Shown here piece by piece: positions 46,106-60,800 of a stretch of DNA of 64,000 nt; positions within the stretch are counted from its first letter, which is position 1; every line of letters begins with the position of its first letter. The stretch comes from Berghia stephanieae (taxonomy: Eukaryota; Mollusca; Gastropoda; Nudibranchia; Aeolidiidae): assembly GCA_034508935.3 (NCBI GenBank), contig CM067455.1, forward strand, positions 3,040,209 to 3,104,208. The letters are read 5' to 3'. The notes below the pieces were generated by a model. The model saw only the letters and a list, made by a program, of their open reading frames with translations. It did not search any database and was not told the origin of the DNA. Made by a program: the position numbers and the translations under genes.

Positions 46106-49100
46106 GGGGGTGATGCTGTAAAAATAATGGGGCTTAAAGGCAATCATTAAAAATTTTCCTTCCTTTTCAGTTTTTGGCACCATCAGCACTGTGTTATATA
46201 ATAGTCCAAACATACTGCTGCTTTTAATGTTAGTGAAGAAGAAGTGTAATTATGTAGGTATGTGTGTGAGAGAGAGAATGAATGGGTGTGTGTGTGTGTG
46301 TGTGTTTTTTTTTTCCTTCTGTGTCTGTGTTCTCAGAAGAGTTGCAGAGGTGTTCTTGAGTTAATTTGTGAATGAATGTTTGAATGAACTATTAAATTGT
46401 AAATCAATCCCTCTGATCACTTTTTATGAGGAGGTTGATCGCTATATATCGTTAACTTTTATTATTATTATATTTATTTATTATTATTATGTATTATTTA
46501 TCAATGCTTTCATTTTTAAAAGCGCTCACCCAACACAAATTAGATAATACATAGAAATGATTTTTATTAGCAGTATTTTGAGCGAGCTGGTTCAATTTAT
46601 TTCTCTCAGCACTGACCTAACTGTATGAACTTAAGGCCTAAGTTTCCTACATTTATCTCTTTTTAATTCAATAAAAAAAATTTCAGTTGAAATCAACAGA
46701 TAGTGCCAGTTTGCCCTCATCTGCCAGTCTATTGTCTATGAACATATCAACACCTGAAGTGGTTAGTCTTCCTTCCTTACCGGCTGGTATTGGATCCCTT
46801 CAGTTGCCTTCAGGCCCTGTGCCAAATTTGTCCTCTTTGACAGAAACGAAAAGAAGCGAGACATCGGCAAGTGAAAGGTAAAATTGTCAGCAAAAGCTGA
46901 TTTTTGATACAAGCCTGCATAGATAAACGCAGGAAGCTCACTTCACAGCCTAACTGACTTGTATACAGTTCAACTTGTTATGGATACCTATAAATGGCCT
47001 TATGATCAATAAACAACTATGTGGTCTAGTGGTATGACACTCGCTTTCAGATGGGAAGGTCCTGGGTTCGAGCCTCGCTTGGCGCATAGTTGAGTCCTTG
47101 GAGAAGGCTCTTTACTCACATTCTCTCACCGTATTCAGGTGTAAAATGAGTACATGGTCGTTAACAGCATTGTCTCTGTCCGAAAAAAAATTGTAATATC
47201 ACCTAACACTAACAGGCGTCATATTCCGTCCAAAATGTTAAATGTTGCTGTTGGCCAGGGACCCCTTGTAAAGCGCTTTGAGCATGTTTAGCGGATATTG
47301 CGCTATATAAAAGCTCAATTTATTTTTTTAATTTAAAAAAAAACTGACAGCATAATTGTCTACATGACATAAGTTATACCTGCCTACTTTTACACATCGT
47401 CCCTAATTGGTACAGAAATTTGGGGACGATAACAGACTTATGGAAATGAAAGAAATATCACGGATTTTGATTTCCCAGCATTTTGGCCCCAGTGTTAGAA
47501 GAGAAAAAAACTTTTTTTTTCCTTAAGTTACCGCAAGGTTAAGAGAAAGAGAACAAAATTTTTCCCCAAAAAATGACAAATGTCATTCATCTGTGATGTT
47601 TGATTCATCCTGTTTTGTTGATAAAGGGGAAACCCTTAACTCTTTAAGATTCAACCCGACAAAAACCGACAACGGCATAATATTCATGGGCGGGGTAGTC
47701 AAGACTGGCCTCAGTAAGTAAAATCCAATCGTTGTGAAGGAAATGACAGGCCCTGTCACTGCCGCAGGGTGTTTTTAGCTTTGATTTTTATAAATTTGCC
47801 GACAGAAAAGAAAATACGTTTCAGAAATTGCGATTTAAATCCTATTTTATTTGCGGGTGAGAATCATTGACATTGCACTTTGTTTGGTAAAAATCGGTAA
47901 AAAATTACGACTTTGGTGATGAAAAATGACTTTGAAGACCATTATTGTAAACTTTAAAAAATATTATGAATAATTTATAACTCCCTTATTTGTGGGTCGA
48001 TTTTGTCATTCGACGTATCAATTTTATTGTGATAAAGAGATAGGAACTTCAGAGTTATTTTTTCTGATGCGAAATTATTACTTTGTAATTTTAGCACCAA
48101 GAAAAATAGTCGGTAAATAAATTTGTTACACCTCTTTGATAGACCACCGGGGTCCGTTCGTGTAGAATTGTGAATCAAGCATCTCAAAGTGTTCGACCAA
48201 TCACAGGCTATCTATCCAGCTGGGCGAAACAAAGACGCTTCCCCCCGTCGATGTATTACGCTATTGTTATGCGAGGAATATAACACCTTATGGAGTAGGC
48301 CTAAAAGCTAAAATCTAAAAGTAAAAAATATAATTCTGAGGAATTTGAAAGTCACATTGCTGAAATCAGCTTGAAAAAAGAAGTATATTGGTCTTTGTTT
48401 CATAAAAATCGGTTGAAAACCAACTGTTTTACGAATAAATTTGATTTTAAAAATTGCTTTTGTTTATTTTAGCTTTTTTTAGCAACTTTTTTATTTATCG
48501 GCCAATTTTCTTGATTTTTATATCATTCTTTATATCTCAAAGAGACGAGATCAGTGATATACATTGTTTGTTTCAAATGTAACTAGAACATAATTTGGCT
48601 TTTTTACCTATCGACCATGCCTGGATAATTTATTCAACAACGTGGCGATGTGACGCAACTATTCCCTGGCCGTCTTCCACTGCATCGACGATGATTCAAT
48701 TCATTGTTGACGGCTGTTGACACGTGAGCTGCCAGAACGACCAATCGTTGAAGGGTCAAGATGCTCAGTAGCCAATCGTTCTTCGGTCAAAAAACTTATG
48801 AACTCACGAGAACATAAGTTTGAAATTTGGTGATGGACGGACCTATGAAATCGTTTCTGGGCGGAGTTTAGCCATGAGTGACCGTAGAAACGAAAAGGCG
48901 ACTACAGATATCAAAGAGTAGGCTTATATCATCAAAGGATGTCTACATGATTGACATGGCCATATAGGGAACTCATTATCTACTCCCCAAAAAGAATCTG
49001 AACACGAGAGGGTTAACGTTCATTTGATCTGTTTTTGTAATTAAATTGAAGCTTACATTCAACTTCACGTTATTATTTATTTCTTCGAGCTTCGAGCAGC

Positions 49101-49403
49101 AACATTTACACTTTTTTTCAGAGAGGAATCTCAAAAGCAGTTGCCACTGAAGAAGAGGAAACTCCTTGGAGCAGCCCAGGTGGAGGAGGAAAAAAATGGT
49201 AGAAGATATATCTGATGCCGAGGAGGAAGGTAATTTAGATACTAACTTGTCTGCAGCTGTGGCGTTGACTGGGCCCGGCTTTATCACGAATTTGACCCAT
49301 CATCCCAATCTTGTATTAAATTAATTGGGAAGAAACAGATGATAAAGTTTGATTCATAGTTTAATTGATTAGCAATACAACTACTACAACATTTTAACCC
49401 CTT

Positions 49404-49439
<36 letters not shown>

Positions 49440-50189
49440 CTTTGTGGAATGGCGAGATAATGCCATCTTACGATATCTTGCATAAGGATGTAATTTTTAT
49501 GATTATTTAATAAAATATTGTATAACTTATTTGCTTTTTCTTTCAGTGAGTAGTGTTGGCCAAGTGCAAGCTACTTTTACCGTGCAAGCTCCCCCATCAT
49601 TACCATGCAAACATTGATGGAAATCAAAACAGCTCTCACACCTGATGAGGACGGAGATTTGTAAGTTTTCTCTCTCACTACATAAACATCACTCCCCAAT
49701 GAAATAATACAATAATACAATAAAATGGATCGTAAAGACTATCGTTAAAAATTTTCCTCCTTTTTCATTTTGTGCCACCATCAGCACTGATGGATAGGGA
49801 ATTGTTGGGTCATCCCAAACTGATCTCACTTCCCTTGACTTATGTCCATTTCCAGAAATAGGGAGAAAGTCTCATTGGAGTTGAAGAAAGATTTGAGTCA
49901 GAAAAAGACGTGAAACTGGGCACTAAAGAAGTTATCGGGTGTCAGGACAAAGTTTCTTACATCACTGCATTTCACGAATTGCTATGCCAGTGGCAAAGAG
50001 TGCGTTGATATCGGTGATGACTTTGTCCAGGAGTTGATAATCTTTGATCATTAATTTATATTTCATAGATGGGGGGGGGGCTTCGTTTTGAAATGGCAGA
50101 AGGCAGGATTGAGAATACAGGCCTGTAAATCTTCCGACAATCGTCGGATTTCCTAGAGTATTATTTTTCTTTATTTATTCTGTTAAATG

Positions 50190-50255
<66 letters not shown>

Positions 50256-51889
50256 CTTTTTTTTTTCTTAAATTAAAAAAAAATAAAACATTAAACGTAA
50301 AAATCAAATTCATAACATCAAAAAACAGAACAAACAAAAAAGAAAATAAAAGAGTTTTTTTTCGTGCCTCGAAAAAATCAGTTTTATTCCTATTCGAACG
50401 CCGAATTAAAAAAAAGCAAAAGAAAATTTTTATTTGTCGCGTCAAAGACAAAACAAAACTAGATCTTCTAGTCAGCTAGGTATATTATCATTCCACCTAC
50501 ACGCTGCGCTAGACATGGATGTATTCACTGCCTGCTTCCTGTGCCACAGACGAGAGAAAGGGTCGCATTGATGTTTTTGTTTATTCATCTTAACAACACC
50601 ACTACTACATTAATCTCATTCGTCTGTAGTGTTTCGTTCATCCTGTTTTGTTGATAAAGGGGAAACTCGAAAAATCTATTTTATCTGTGTTCGTATATTA
50701 AATTGAAGCTTGCATTCAATTTCACATTGTTATTTAATGGTTAAGAGAGCTCATGGACATCTTGAGTTCTTCCTCCTCAATTATTCCAACAGTTGACGCA
50801 AGAGATCAGACCTGCCTTTCTCAAATAATAAAACTTTGTAGTTTGTGGGGTGGAAAAATAGTAGGCACCGTATGTGTCATGACATAATTAGTCAGAAGGT
50901 GAAAATTTTGGATTTGCAATTTAATTTTTTTTTTGTTTTTTTTACATTTCTGAAAGAATATGCTCACCAGAGCATTTTAATCTTTATTTGAAGTAAATTG
51001 GGTGATTTTTCATGAAGTTATGGTCAGACGTATGGGAAAGGTATCCAGCAACTTTTCTCAAAGTTCATACTTTTTCAACTTGACTAGCTGTAAAAAATAT
51101 TTAGAAGTGAAATTAAGCTTTGATATTTCCCGAATATGTACAGTACAAAAAGGGTTGATTGAATAATTTTCGACAAGAACTCATTTTTGATCAAAACTGA
51201 TCTTCTAACTAAACTTAGCAATATCTCAGTTCAAACCTTTTCACCGTCTGACTGATTTTGTCATTCACTGTAACATATGTGGGCGTCCTTGAGATAATCA
51301 GTCACATGGTGAAAAGATTCAAAAGGAGATATTGACAATGTTAGTCAAGAGGTCAATTTTATGGACAATGAGTTCTCTTTAAAAATCATTAAATCAAACA
51401 TTTTCTACATATTGATGAAATATTTTAATTGAATTCTACTCCTAAATATTTCATTAAAAATTTTTTTATGAAGGTAATTAGTATACTTAATATCAACTCT
51501 TGTCAACTTTGGAAGCGATTTTCCCAAAATTAGGGTTCACACCCTAGCCCATGCATATGACCATAACTTCATGAAAAATCACCCGATTTGCTTCATATAA
51601 AGATTAAAATGCTCAGGAGACATTAGGCTTTCAAAAAAATGCAAATAAAAAAAAAACAAAAAAAAACGCAAAACAAAAATTTTCACCATGCGACTGATTA
51701 TGTCAGGACTCACACCAATCTATCCCAAGCAGGTTCAGATTCATTAATCCTTGCCTACCTGCCGAATCTGACGAATTTAGACAAATTTCATGGCCAAAAC
51801 GAATTTTTTTGGAAAATTACGAATTTTTAATTCTTAGAAATACTTACATAATAATAATAAGGATAAGAAGAAGAAGAAGAACAACAACA

Positions 51890-51941
<52 letters not shown>

Positions 51942-51949
51942 TTAATAAT

Positions 51950-51990
<41 letters not shown>

Positions 51991-52637
51991 TAATAATAAT
52001 AATATTGTGGTTGTTCATACACAATTTCAGAAATTACGAATTTCCTTGTCAAATTACTAAAAATTGACATAAAAATGACTAAATTTGAAGTTTTCAATTT
52101 GGCAGGTCTGTGCCATGGCATGTAAACTTCATTTTCGACGAGTTTTTATTGAATTTATTGCCTTTAAACAGTTCTGAAATTGAAGCCAACAATTTGAAGT
52201 TGTCAGCAGGTTTGCTCTAGATAGATGCGATGAATTATGGGACTGATTATTTGTTGACTGTTTGTTTTTGTGTCCAGACCTCTTCACATAGCAGTGGTCC
52301 ATGAGAATATGCGGATGGTGACCAAGCTTATAAACCTGATGAGGATTGCAGTCAAGGGAGTTGACAAGTTTAATAAGCAACAACAGGTGAGTTATATCTT
52401 ATTTTCATTCTTTCTTACATAATTCAATGTACTGTTCACTCCGGTTAATCGCACACTCCGCTTATACGCTATACATCCCCGAATAACAGAATTATTTCCA
52501 TATAATCGCACACCATCTCCGCTTAATCGCTTCACCTTCATTGGACTGACAACCAACAGCCATATGAAATCAACGACGCTGTTCCCATTACACACACAAC
52601 TTTTCGGCCAAAGCATTCGATCAATTCGTAATAATTG

Positions 52638-52719
<82 letters not shown>

Positions 52720-55672
52720 TTTTTGGGTTTGTTTTCAGACACCCCTTCATTTGGCAGTCAAGCTGAATTTCCTCCCAGCGGTCGAATTACTCATCACATC
52801 AGGCGGTAACATCAACACTGTGGATTGGACAGGCTCCTCTGCTATCCATATGGCTGTGCAAGGTGGCTTCTATGACTGTCTGGAGCTGATACTGAAACAG
52901 TGTCCTCATGCTGAGTTAAATGCTCGAAATTTTGAAGGTAAATAAATCAGAGTAATTGAAAGAAAAAAGTGTTGCATAACATCAAAATTTGAAAAAAAAA
53001 TTAAATTAAAAAACAAAAAAATCCCATTATATTTTAACATTAAATGGTCCTTCATAGCCTTACTGCCCATGGAGTTTATCCTGATTTTTAAAGCCTGAAA
53101 CGGACAATACCAATTGCTTCTCACCCTTTGGATAGGGCGCTAGTCAATTGCAAAGTACTTTCTACCAGATCTAACAGCCCCAGCTACCCAATCACTTCTG
53201 GTTTAGCAAGGGGTGGGGGGGTTAGAAAAAAAACCTCAACTTCACCTAGGATTGGACTCAGTCCCATAATGTGTAAAACGATGACTCTACCCAACTGAGC
53301 TATTTTAACCATATTTTAACATAACAAGTTAAAATTATCAAAATACTTGATCAGGATTTTTTATTTTTTTTTTTAAAGAAAGAAAGAAAATTATTTAAGG
53401 CCTTGGAGAAAAACAAACTCAGCTGGTGCTATAAAATTGAGTTTTTTTTATAGAGCAATATCGACTGAACATGCTCAAAGCACTTTACAAGGGGTCTCTG
53501 GCCAACAGCAATATTTAACTTGTAAGACAGGACATGATGCCTGTTAGGCGATATTACATTTTTTTTTTTCGGACAGAGACAACACTGTTAACGGCGAGGT
53601 ATTCATTATACACCTGAGTACAGTAAGAGAATGTGAGTAAAGAGCCTTCTCCAAGGAATCGACTATTCGCCAAGCGAGGCTTGAACCCAGGAGCTTCCGA
53701 TCCAAAAGCGAGTGTCATACCACAAGACCACTTAGCCGTGTTTTTATGCAAGTCACATTCATTCATTTTATTTTTCTCTCCATTTTTTTTTGTTTGTTTT
53801 TTTGGGCTCATTTAGGCACCTCTATATTTAAATAGCTGTTACCAAAAAACATTTCAGATTGTTGAATAGTTTAAAACAATGAAACCTCAAATTATTACAA
53901 ACCATGATTAAACTGTATCCTTTAGAGATTAAAAAAAAGATGAATATTTTCTCCCTCTTGCAGGCCTTTCTCCTCTCCACCTGGCTGTCATTAGCAGGGA
54001 CATGAAGCAGGTACAGCTGCTCCTCAAGTTTGGAGCTGACATTGATCTGCCTGTAAGTCATTCTTCATGTTGTGGACAACTGTCTCAAAACAGTATTATT
54101 TATAATGTGGCAATGACATTTCATTTGTAAGCCGCTGTCTCAAAATGGTATTATGATGTCAGATGAAATTTTTGAGCCACCGTCTCTAAGCGGTATTAAG
54201 TGTGGATGAATTTTGTGAGCCACTATCTCAAAATGGTATGTTGGGATGTATTTTTTCAGCCGCTGCTCAAAGTGGTATTATGTGGGGATGAAATTTGTGA
54301 ACCACTATCTCAAAATGGTATTATGTGGTGATGAAATTTGTGAGCCACTTTCTTAAAACAGTATTATGTGGTGATGAAATTTGTGAACCTCTGTCTCAAA
54401 ACAGTATTATGTGGTGATGAAATTTGTGAACCTCTGTCTCAAAACAGTATTATGTGGTGATGAAATTTGTGAACCACTGTCCCAAAATGGTATTATGTGA
54501 GTATGACATTTGTGAACCACTGTGTCAAAATGGTATTATGTGAGTATGAAATTTGTGAACCACTGTCCCAAAATGGTATTATGTGAGTATGACATTTGTG
54601 AACCACTGTCTCAAAATGGTATTATGTGAGTATGACATTTGTGAACCACTGTCTCAAAATGGTATTATGTGAGTATGACATTTGTGAACCACTGTGTCAA
54701 AATGGTATTATGTGAGTATGACATTTGTGAACCACTGTCTCAAAATGGTATTATGTTAGAATGAAATTTGTGAACCACTGTCCCAAAATGGTATTATGTT
54801 AGGATGAAATTTGTGAACCACTGTCCCAAAATGGTATTATGTGGTGATGAAATTTGTGAACCACTGTCTCAAAACAGTTTTATGTGGTGATGAAATTTGT
54901 GAACCACTGTCTCAAAACAGTTTTATGTGGTGATGAAATTTGTGAGCCACTTTCTCAAAATGGTATTATGTGGTGATGAAATTTGTGAGCCACTTTCTCA
55001 AAACAGTATTATGTGGTGATGAAATTTGTGAGCCACTTTCTCAAAACAGTATTATGTGGTGATGAAATTTGTGAACCACTGTCTCAAAACAGTATTATGT
55101 GGTGATGAAATTTGTGAACCACTGTCTCAAAACAGTATTATGTGGTGATGAAATTTGTGAACTACTGTGTCAAAATGGTATTATGTGGTGATGAAATGTG
55201 TGAGCCACTTTCTCAAAACAGTATTATGTGAGTATGACATTTGTGAACCACTGTCTCAAAATGGTATTATGTGAGTATGACATTTGTGAACCACTGTCTC
55301 AAAATGGTATTATGTTAGGATGACATTTGTGAACCACTGTCTCAAAATGGTATTATATGAGTATGACATTTGTGAACCACTGTCCCAAAATGGTATTATG
55401 TTAGGATGACATAATATCAAATTTAGGCGATGGGTCAGGTATTATTCTTTTACATTTTTATATGTTTTCCTGTTTGATTACAGTTTTGGCAATATTGACG
55501 AACAAACTTTCAAGTGTTTTAACTGAAATCAAATTCAAATGGTTTTATTTTCTCAATTTTTTCTTTTTGCTTCGATTGTTCTCAGTATGCTTCTTATTAT
55601 ACGTGAATTATATATTTTATATACTTTGAGCTTGTTGATATACAGGGTCAGGTGCTATATAAAAATCATATG

Positions 55673-55751
<79 letters not shown>

Positions 55752-57834
55752 TATTACTATTATCATTGCCGTCTTACTGTAATTAGCTGATGAAGAGTGT
55801 TGAGTCTGACATGTTCTGCGTTTAGTATTTTGTTATTTATTTTTTTAAACTGTTTCATTCAATTTTTAAAATATTTCTTTTTAAATCATCAGTATACTGT
55901 TTCATCACAATTTAAATACATAAAAAATAAATGAAATTCCCTTTATTCATCCCATAGGTGAAATTTATCTCTAGGGTCTATTCCAAGGGAAGACTGGAAT
56001 AATCCAGGTGTGAGCCGAGGACAGCACCGCAAATTGAGCTAGGACAGGTGACTTACTCAAGGTCACACAGCGCAGCGGCGGGTGATCGAACTCGGTACCT
56101 TTTGGGTACCAAGCAAAGACCGTAACGCTGAGCCACGCTGTTATTGAATTATCTCTCAAATTATTTTACTTTATCTACATACCACTACTTTTAACATTGA
56201 TTGTTTTTTCTGTTTTTTTTTTAAAGCTGCATCAATTCTTTTTTTCAATTATTTTATTTTACTCATTGTGTACTTGGCTATGGCTTTCTCTTTTCACAGG
56301 ATGGCAAAAGTGGTCGGACAGCTTTATTCCATGCAGCCGAGTCCAACCAAAAGAGTTTGGTAGAGTTGCTGTTGAAACAAGGCGCCAATCCTGATTTGAC
56401 AAACTATGCCGGCGTAACGGCCACGATGGCTGCTCAAGGCAGGAACCTCCACAGCATCCTCAAGCTCATTGGTTCAGTGGCTCAGGATAAACAGGATAAT
56501 AAGTGGAACACTCTCACCGTTAAGGTAAGGCATGGATATAACACAGTGATGCCAACCTTATGTATCATCATCATAGCTGGTCACTCCAACACCGAACCCA
56601 CTCCACAGCATCTGTGGAGCAGACTCTTAGGTCATGGTCAGTGCAGCTGGGCCATCCTGGCGTTCTCTAAGGATGTGCTCCATCGTCTGCTCTGGGCATC
56701 CACATAATGTATGCAAGCTAGTCTCAGCCAGCCCCCACTTATTCATGCTTCCATGTTCTCCCATTTTTTGCCCGTGCTCTGTTCAGTGATACCCATTCAT
56801 TCCTGGGGAGCTCAGTTTCGTAGGGCAGTTCTTCTCTTGGATCTTCAACAGTTTCATTTGCATGATTGTCCCACTGTCTGTATACAGCTGCATGGTCAGG
56901 GATGATGCTTTGTTCCGTTATGAAGCTCTTTCTCGACTTCAGTCTACTTGTCGTTGTGTTGTGGTCATGGAAAACCTTATGTAAAAAATGAGTATTCTTA
57001 CGCATGTTTGTGTCACTGCATGACGTAATCAGTCGGAAGGTGAAAATTTTGGATTTGCATTTGTTTTGCATTTTCTTAAAGAATATGCTCCCCAGAGCAT
57101 CTTATTTTATTTGAAGTAAATCAGGTGATTTTTTATGAAGTTATAGTCCGATGTATGGGAAAGGTATCCAGCAACTTTTCTCAAATTTCATACTTTTTCA
57201 ACTTGACTAGCTGTAAAAAATATCTCGAAGTGAAATTAAGCTTTGGTATTTCCCGAAGATGTAAAAATGTAAAAAAAAAAAAAAAAGGGTTATTTTAACC
57301 ATTTATGACAAGAATTCATTTTTGATCGAAACTGTCCTTCTAACTAAACTTGGCAATATCTCAGTTCAAACCTTTTCAAAATCCGAGTGATTATGTCATT
57401 CACTGTAACATTTGTTCATTGTACACAATTTGCTGAGGGTTTCTACGCATAATTAAATTTCTATTATTTAAACATTTTTAACATTCATACACTATTTTAG
57501 TATGCTTGAACATTCAATCTGTTTCTTCACCCGGAATTCCATATTGGTGGTTCAGTACAATTAGTACAATATTACAGGACTGGGTCGTATTAGATTTATA
57601 CGTGGATTCTGGAAGTCAACACTATTTATTAAATCTACAAAGAATAAAGTTTATTCATTAATTTAAATATCGATTATAATATTGCTGGTGGTGGTCTAAT
57701 TGCCAATCATTAAATTTAGCGCTAATTATTATTTTTGACAGATTGTATGCATTTTTTTCAAAATCTTACTCATTTTGGCTCTCAATTCTACAAATTTTCA
57801 TGGCTAGGTTTGGCAGTGCTGATGGCAGGAGTTG

Positions 57835-57877
<43 letters not shown>

Positions 57878-60800
57878 CACTATTATTATTATCACTATTA
57901 TTATTTTCCCCCAGAATCAGTCAGGATCAGTGATGATGGTTGTTGACCCAAGCAATGATGGAAGAAACAGGAGTGGTCCTGACCCTGGTAATGGCCGAGA
58001 TCAAGATGAAAATCTTGGCAGTTTATTGCAACGGCAGCATCCAGTCTCCAGCTCTCTGCTGCAACAAGGAACTAAAGGCAGTGACAAAATTATGACAGAG
58101 TCTTTTGACCAGTCCAGCCGGTCAATACAAAATATGGTGATGATATCGGAACCAAACCGTAGAATATCTGTGGACAGCGTAGGGAGGAGAGGATCACCTG
58201 TATCCCAACAGGCATTGTCTCCATTGCCGTCTTCCCCAATTGTGCGACCTGTAGTAGAAATTAAAGTTGAGACGGAAGTGCTAGATTCCGATGGCAATCT
58301 GGGTTCATCTTCTTTGTCCCCTTCGTCAATTTCTAAGGTGAATGTGAAGCAGGAGGTCAAGGACAGTTCTCCAGAGGGTGTTCGTGTTACGGTACCTTTG
58401 TCATTCTCATCGTTATCGTCAAGTGTCAATGAAGTGGTCATTTTATCCAAATCCACAAGGCCCCTCATTCCAACCGGCGCCATTGGTCTCTCTGGGAAAC
58501 CAATCGTGAGAGATCCACCAGGAAAATTGAGTAATAGCGGCAATGGCTCTTCTACATCTTCCGGTTCTTTGGGTGCTGATACCAAACACCAAGTGCCATT
58601 AGGAAGGTTTGGTCATCAAAATCAGCAACAGTCACAGAGAGACGTCAACAAACTGTCTGTGCCATCGCAATCACCATTGTCTTCGTCTCACTCAAACCCT
58701 TCATCTCCAAGAGGTTCATCCTCTAACCTTGGATCTACTAGTAATTCCGCGATCCCCTCACCTTCACCAGCAATCAAGCAAGGTTGTATAAAAAACTACT
58801 GGAAATGTACAAATTCAATCCATCTCCCATTATGCCAGCGGTATCAGATGTAAAGAGCGGGTTGCGACCACTATCACCAATGCCTGTTTTAAGATCCTTG
58901 CCCATTTTACCATCATCAACATCACCATTATCATCATCTTCTCATCCATCATCGAACAGCACCTCACCACCTTTATCAAAAGTATCATCGATGCCTTCAA
59001 AATCACCCAGCCAAGACGCGAATTTTCAAGACAGACCATCACTCAACCCTCCAGTTTTATTTCAAAGATCTTTATCAACTCAAGAATTGCCATCGGACAC
59101 TATGAGATGCCTGACCGACAAATCACTGCCCCAAAAGGTCTCTGTTCTCAAAGTATCCAACCCTTCTGCCTTACATCCAAACATCCTCAATCTTTCGCTT
59201 TCACGCAATGAAATCCACCAACCCCACTTGCACCATCCCAGATCTCAACACGCCCAACGTGTCTTCAAATATAGTTTCCCTCCAGACACCAAGAATGCTG
59301 ACACTTCAACCTCCGCTGCAATCATAAATTCATCTGACATGCCATTAAACCTGTCAGCCAAAAACTATTCCTCGACAACTCCTTGTAAAGATGAGAAAAA
59401 TGTCATAACGTCATCGTCTGGGATTGGTGAAGACCTAAACAAGAATGTCTCAAAAGATGACAGGGATGGCTTGATTGTGCCAGGATTTCCACACATTACC
59501 AAATCCGTTTCGGCCAAGACGGCCTCTTTCGTCCGAAATTTTTTGTCTCAACAAAAGCAACACCTGCAACAACAAGAGCAACCCGAAAGACAAAATGTCT
59601 CCCCATCGAATAAGGAGACGATATCTCCTTCATCTCCATTGGTGGAAAATTTTCAAAATCTTCGGAAAAACACAAAGATATCTAAATCAATAATCGACAT
59701 CCCACCACTGTTAACATCGTCATCTTCAACCACATTATCATTAACGTCAACAACATCATCATTATATTCTTCAACTGTCAGCCATCCAGCATCTCCAAGT
59801 TCAGCAGTGTCTACATTATCCCTCCCATCATCACAGCTGGACCACAAGAAATATCTTTCAGTTACAAAAAGTTCTGCTTCCCCAACAAGTGTTGCTGGAT
59901 CTATAATCATGAACCCCTCTATCCCTACTCTCACAATTGCAGTGACAACAACAACGACGACTACCACAAACCCCAATTTTCTCCATCAGGCAGGTCGCAT
60001 TATTGACTTAAGTACTGGCGATGAAAGCCAAAGTGGTAGAGAGGTAAGCAACAATAACAGTAGTGTAGTAGCTCCTCACAGTATGGAAGGAAAGATGGTT
60101 GGATTTAGTGGAGCAATTATTTCCATCCCTTCATCATCATCATCATCGTCGTCATCATCATCAGCAGTACCTTTGTCATTGTCTGTAAGCGTTGACAAAT
60201 CTAATAACACAAACAAAACTTTGTCATCCGAAATCCCAAATAATTCCAAAATCAATAAATCCTCTGCCTCATCCCTGACTGTGATATCGGCAGAGAAAGC
60301 TACAAAGGAAAGGGTGAGGAGGAAAGGAAGAAGAGGAGGAGGAGGAGGAATAGCTGGAGGTGTCAAGTCTAGTCAGGCTCCACCCATTTCAACGGCTACT
60401 CCTGTTATTTTACACAATAAGATTAACAGAGAAACTGACCAAAGATTGAAGAAATTTTTAGGAATGAAACGTTCAGAACAAAGCGGTGGTTCCGCGTCTT
60501 CTTCCTCTGCTGTTGACAAATTGAAAAGGGAAATGGAGAAATCTTCAGAGGTTTCTACACACAGGAGACCCCAATCTGGCACCGAGAATGGCAACAAAAA
60601 TAATAATAATGACAGCATAATCGACAAAGATGATAAAAGCAGTAGTCACCATTTGCAGGTTGGTCATGGAGAAAGGACTCTAAATGAAGACGAGCCAGTT
60701 ATTGAGACTGTTGGGATTTTTTCTGGCAACATTCAACATGTCAAAGTGAAATCAGGCTCCCTAAAATCTATTCCTCTGGCTGTTTCATCATCGTCATCGT

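Larger units (their letters stand above)
43649..46686. other. gene B intron 1
   Basis: Holds a dispersed repeat, a C-run, the long CAN tract and a short MITE (listed separately). It also holds a G-run at 46089-46110 and short TG runs. Nothing else is recognised. Confidence 0.6.

Noticed and set aside
58775-58790. Programmed ribosomal frameshift in gene B exon 9
   Set aside because: No slippery heptamer or obvious stimulatory structure. A missing G fits better, given similar slips elsewhere.
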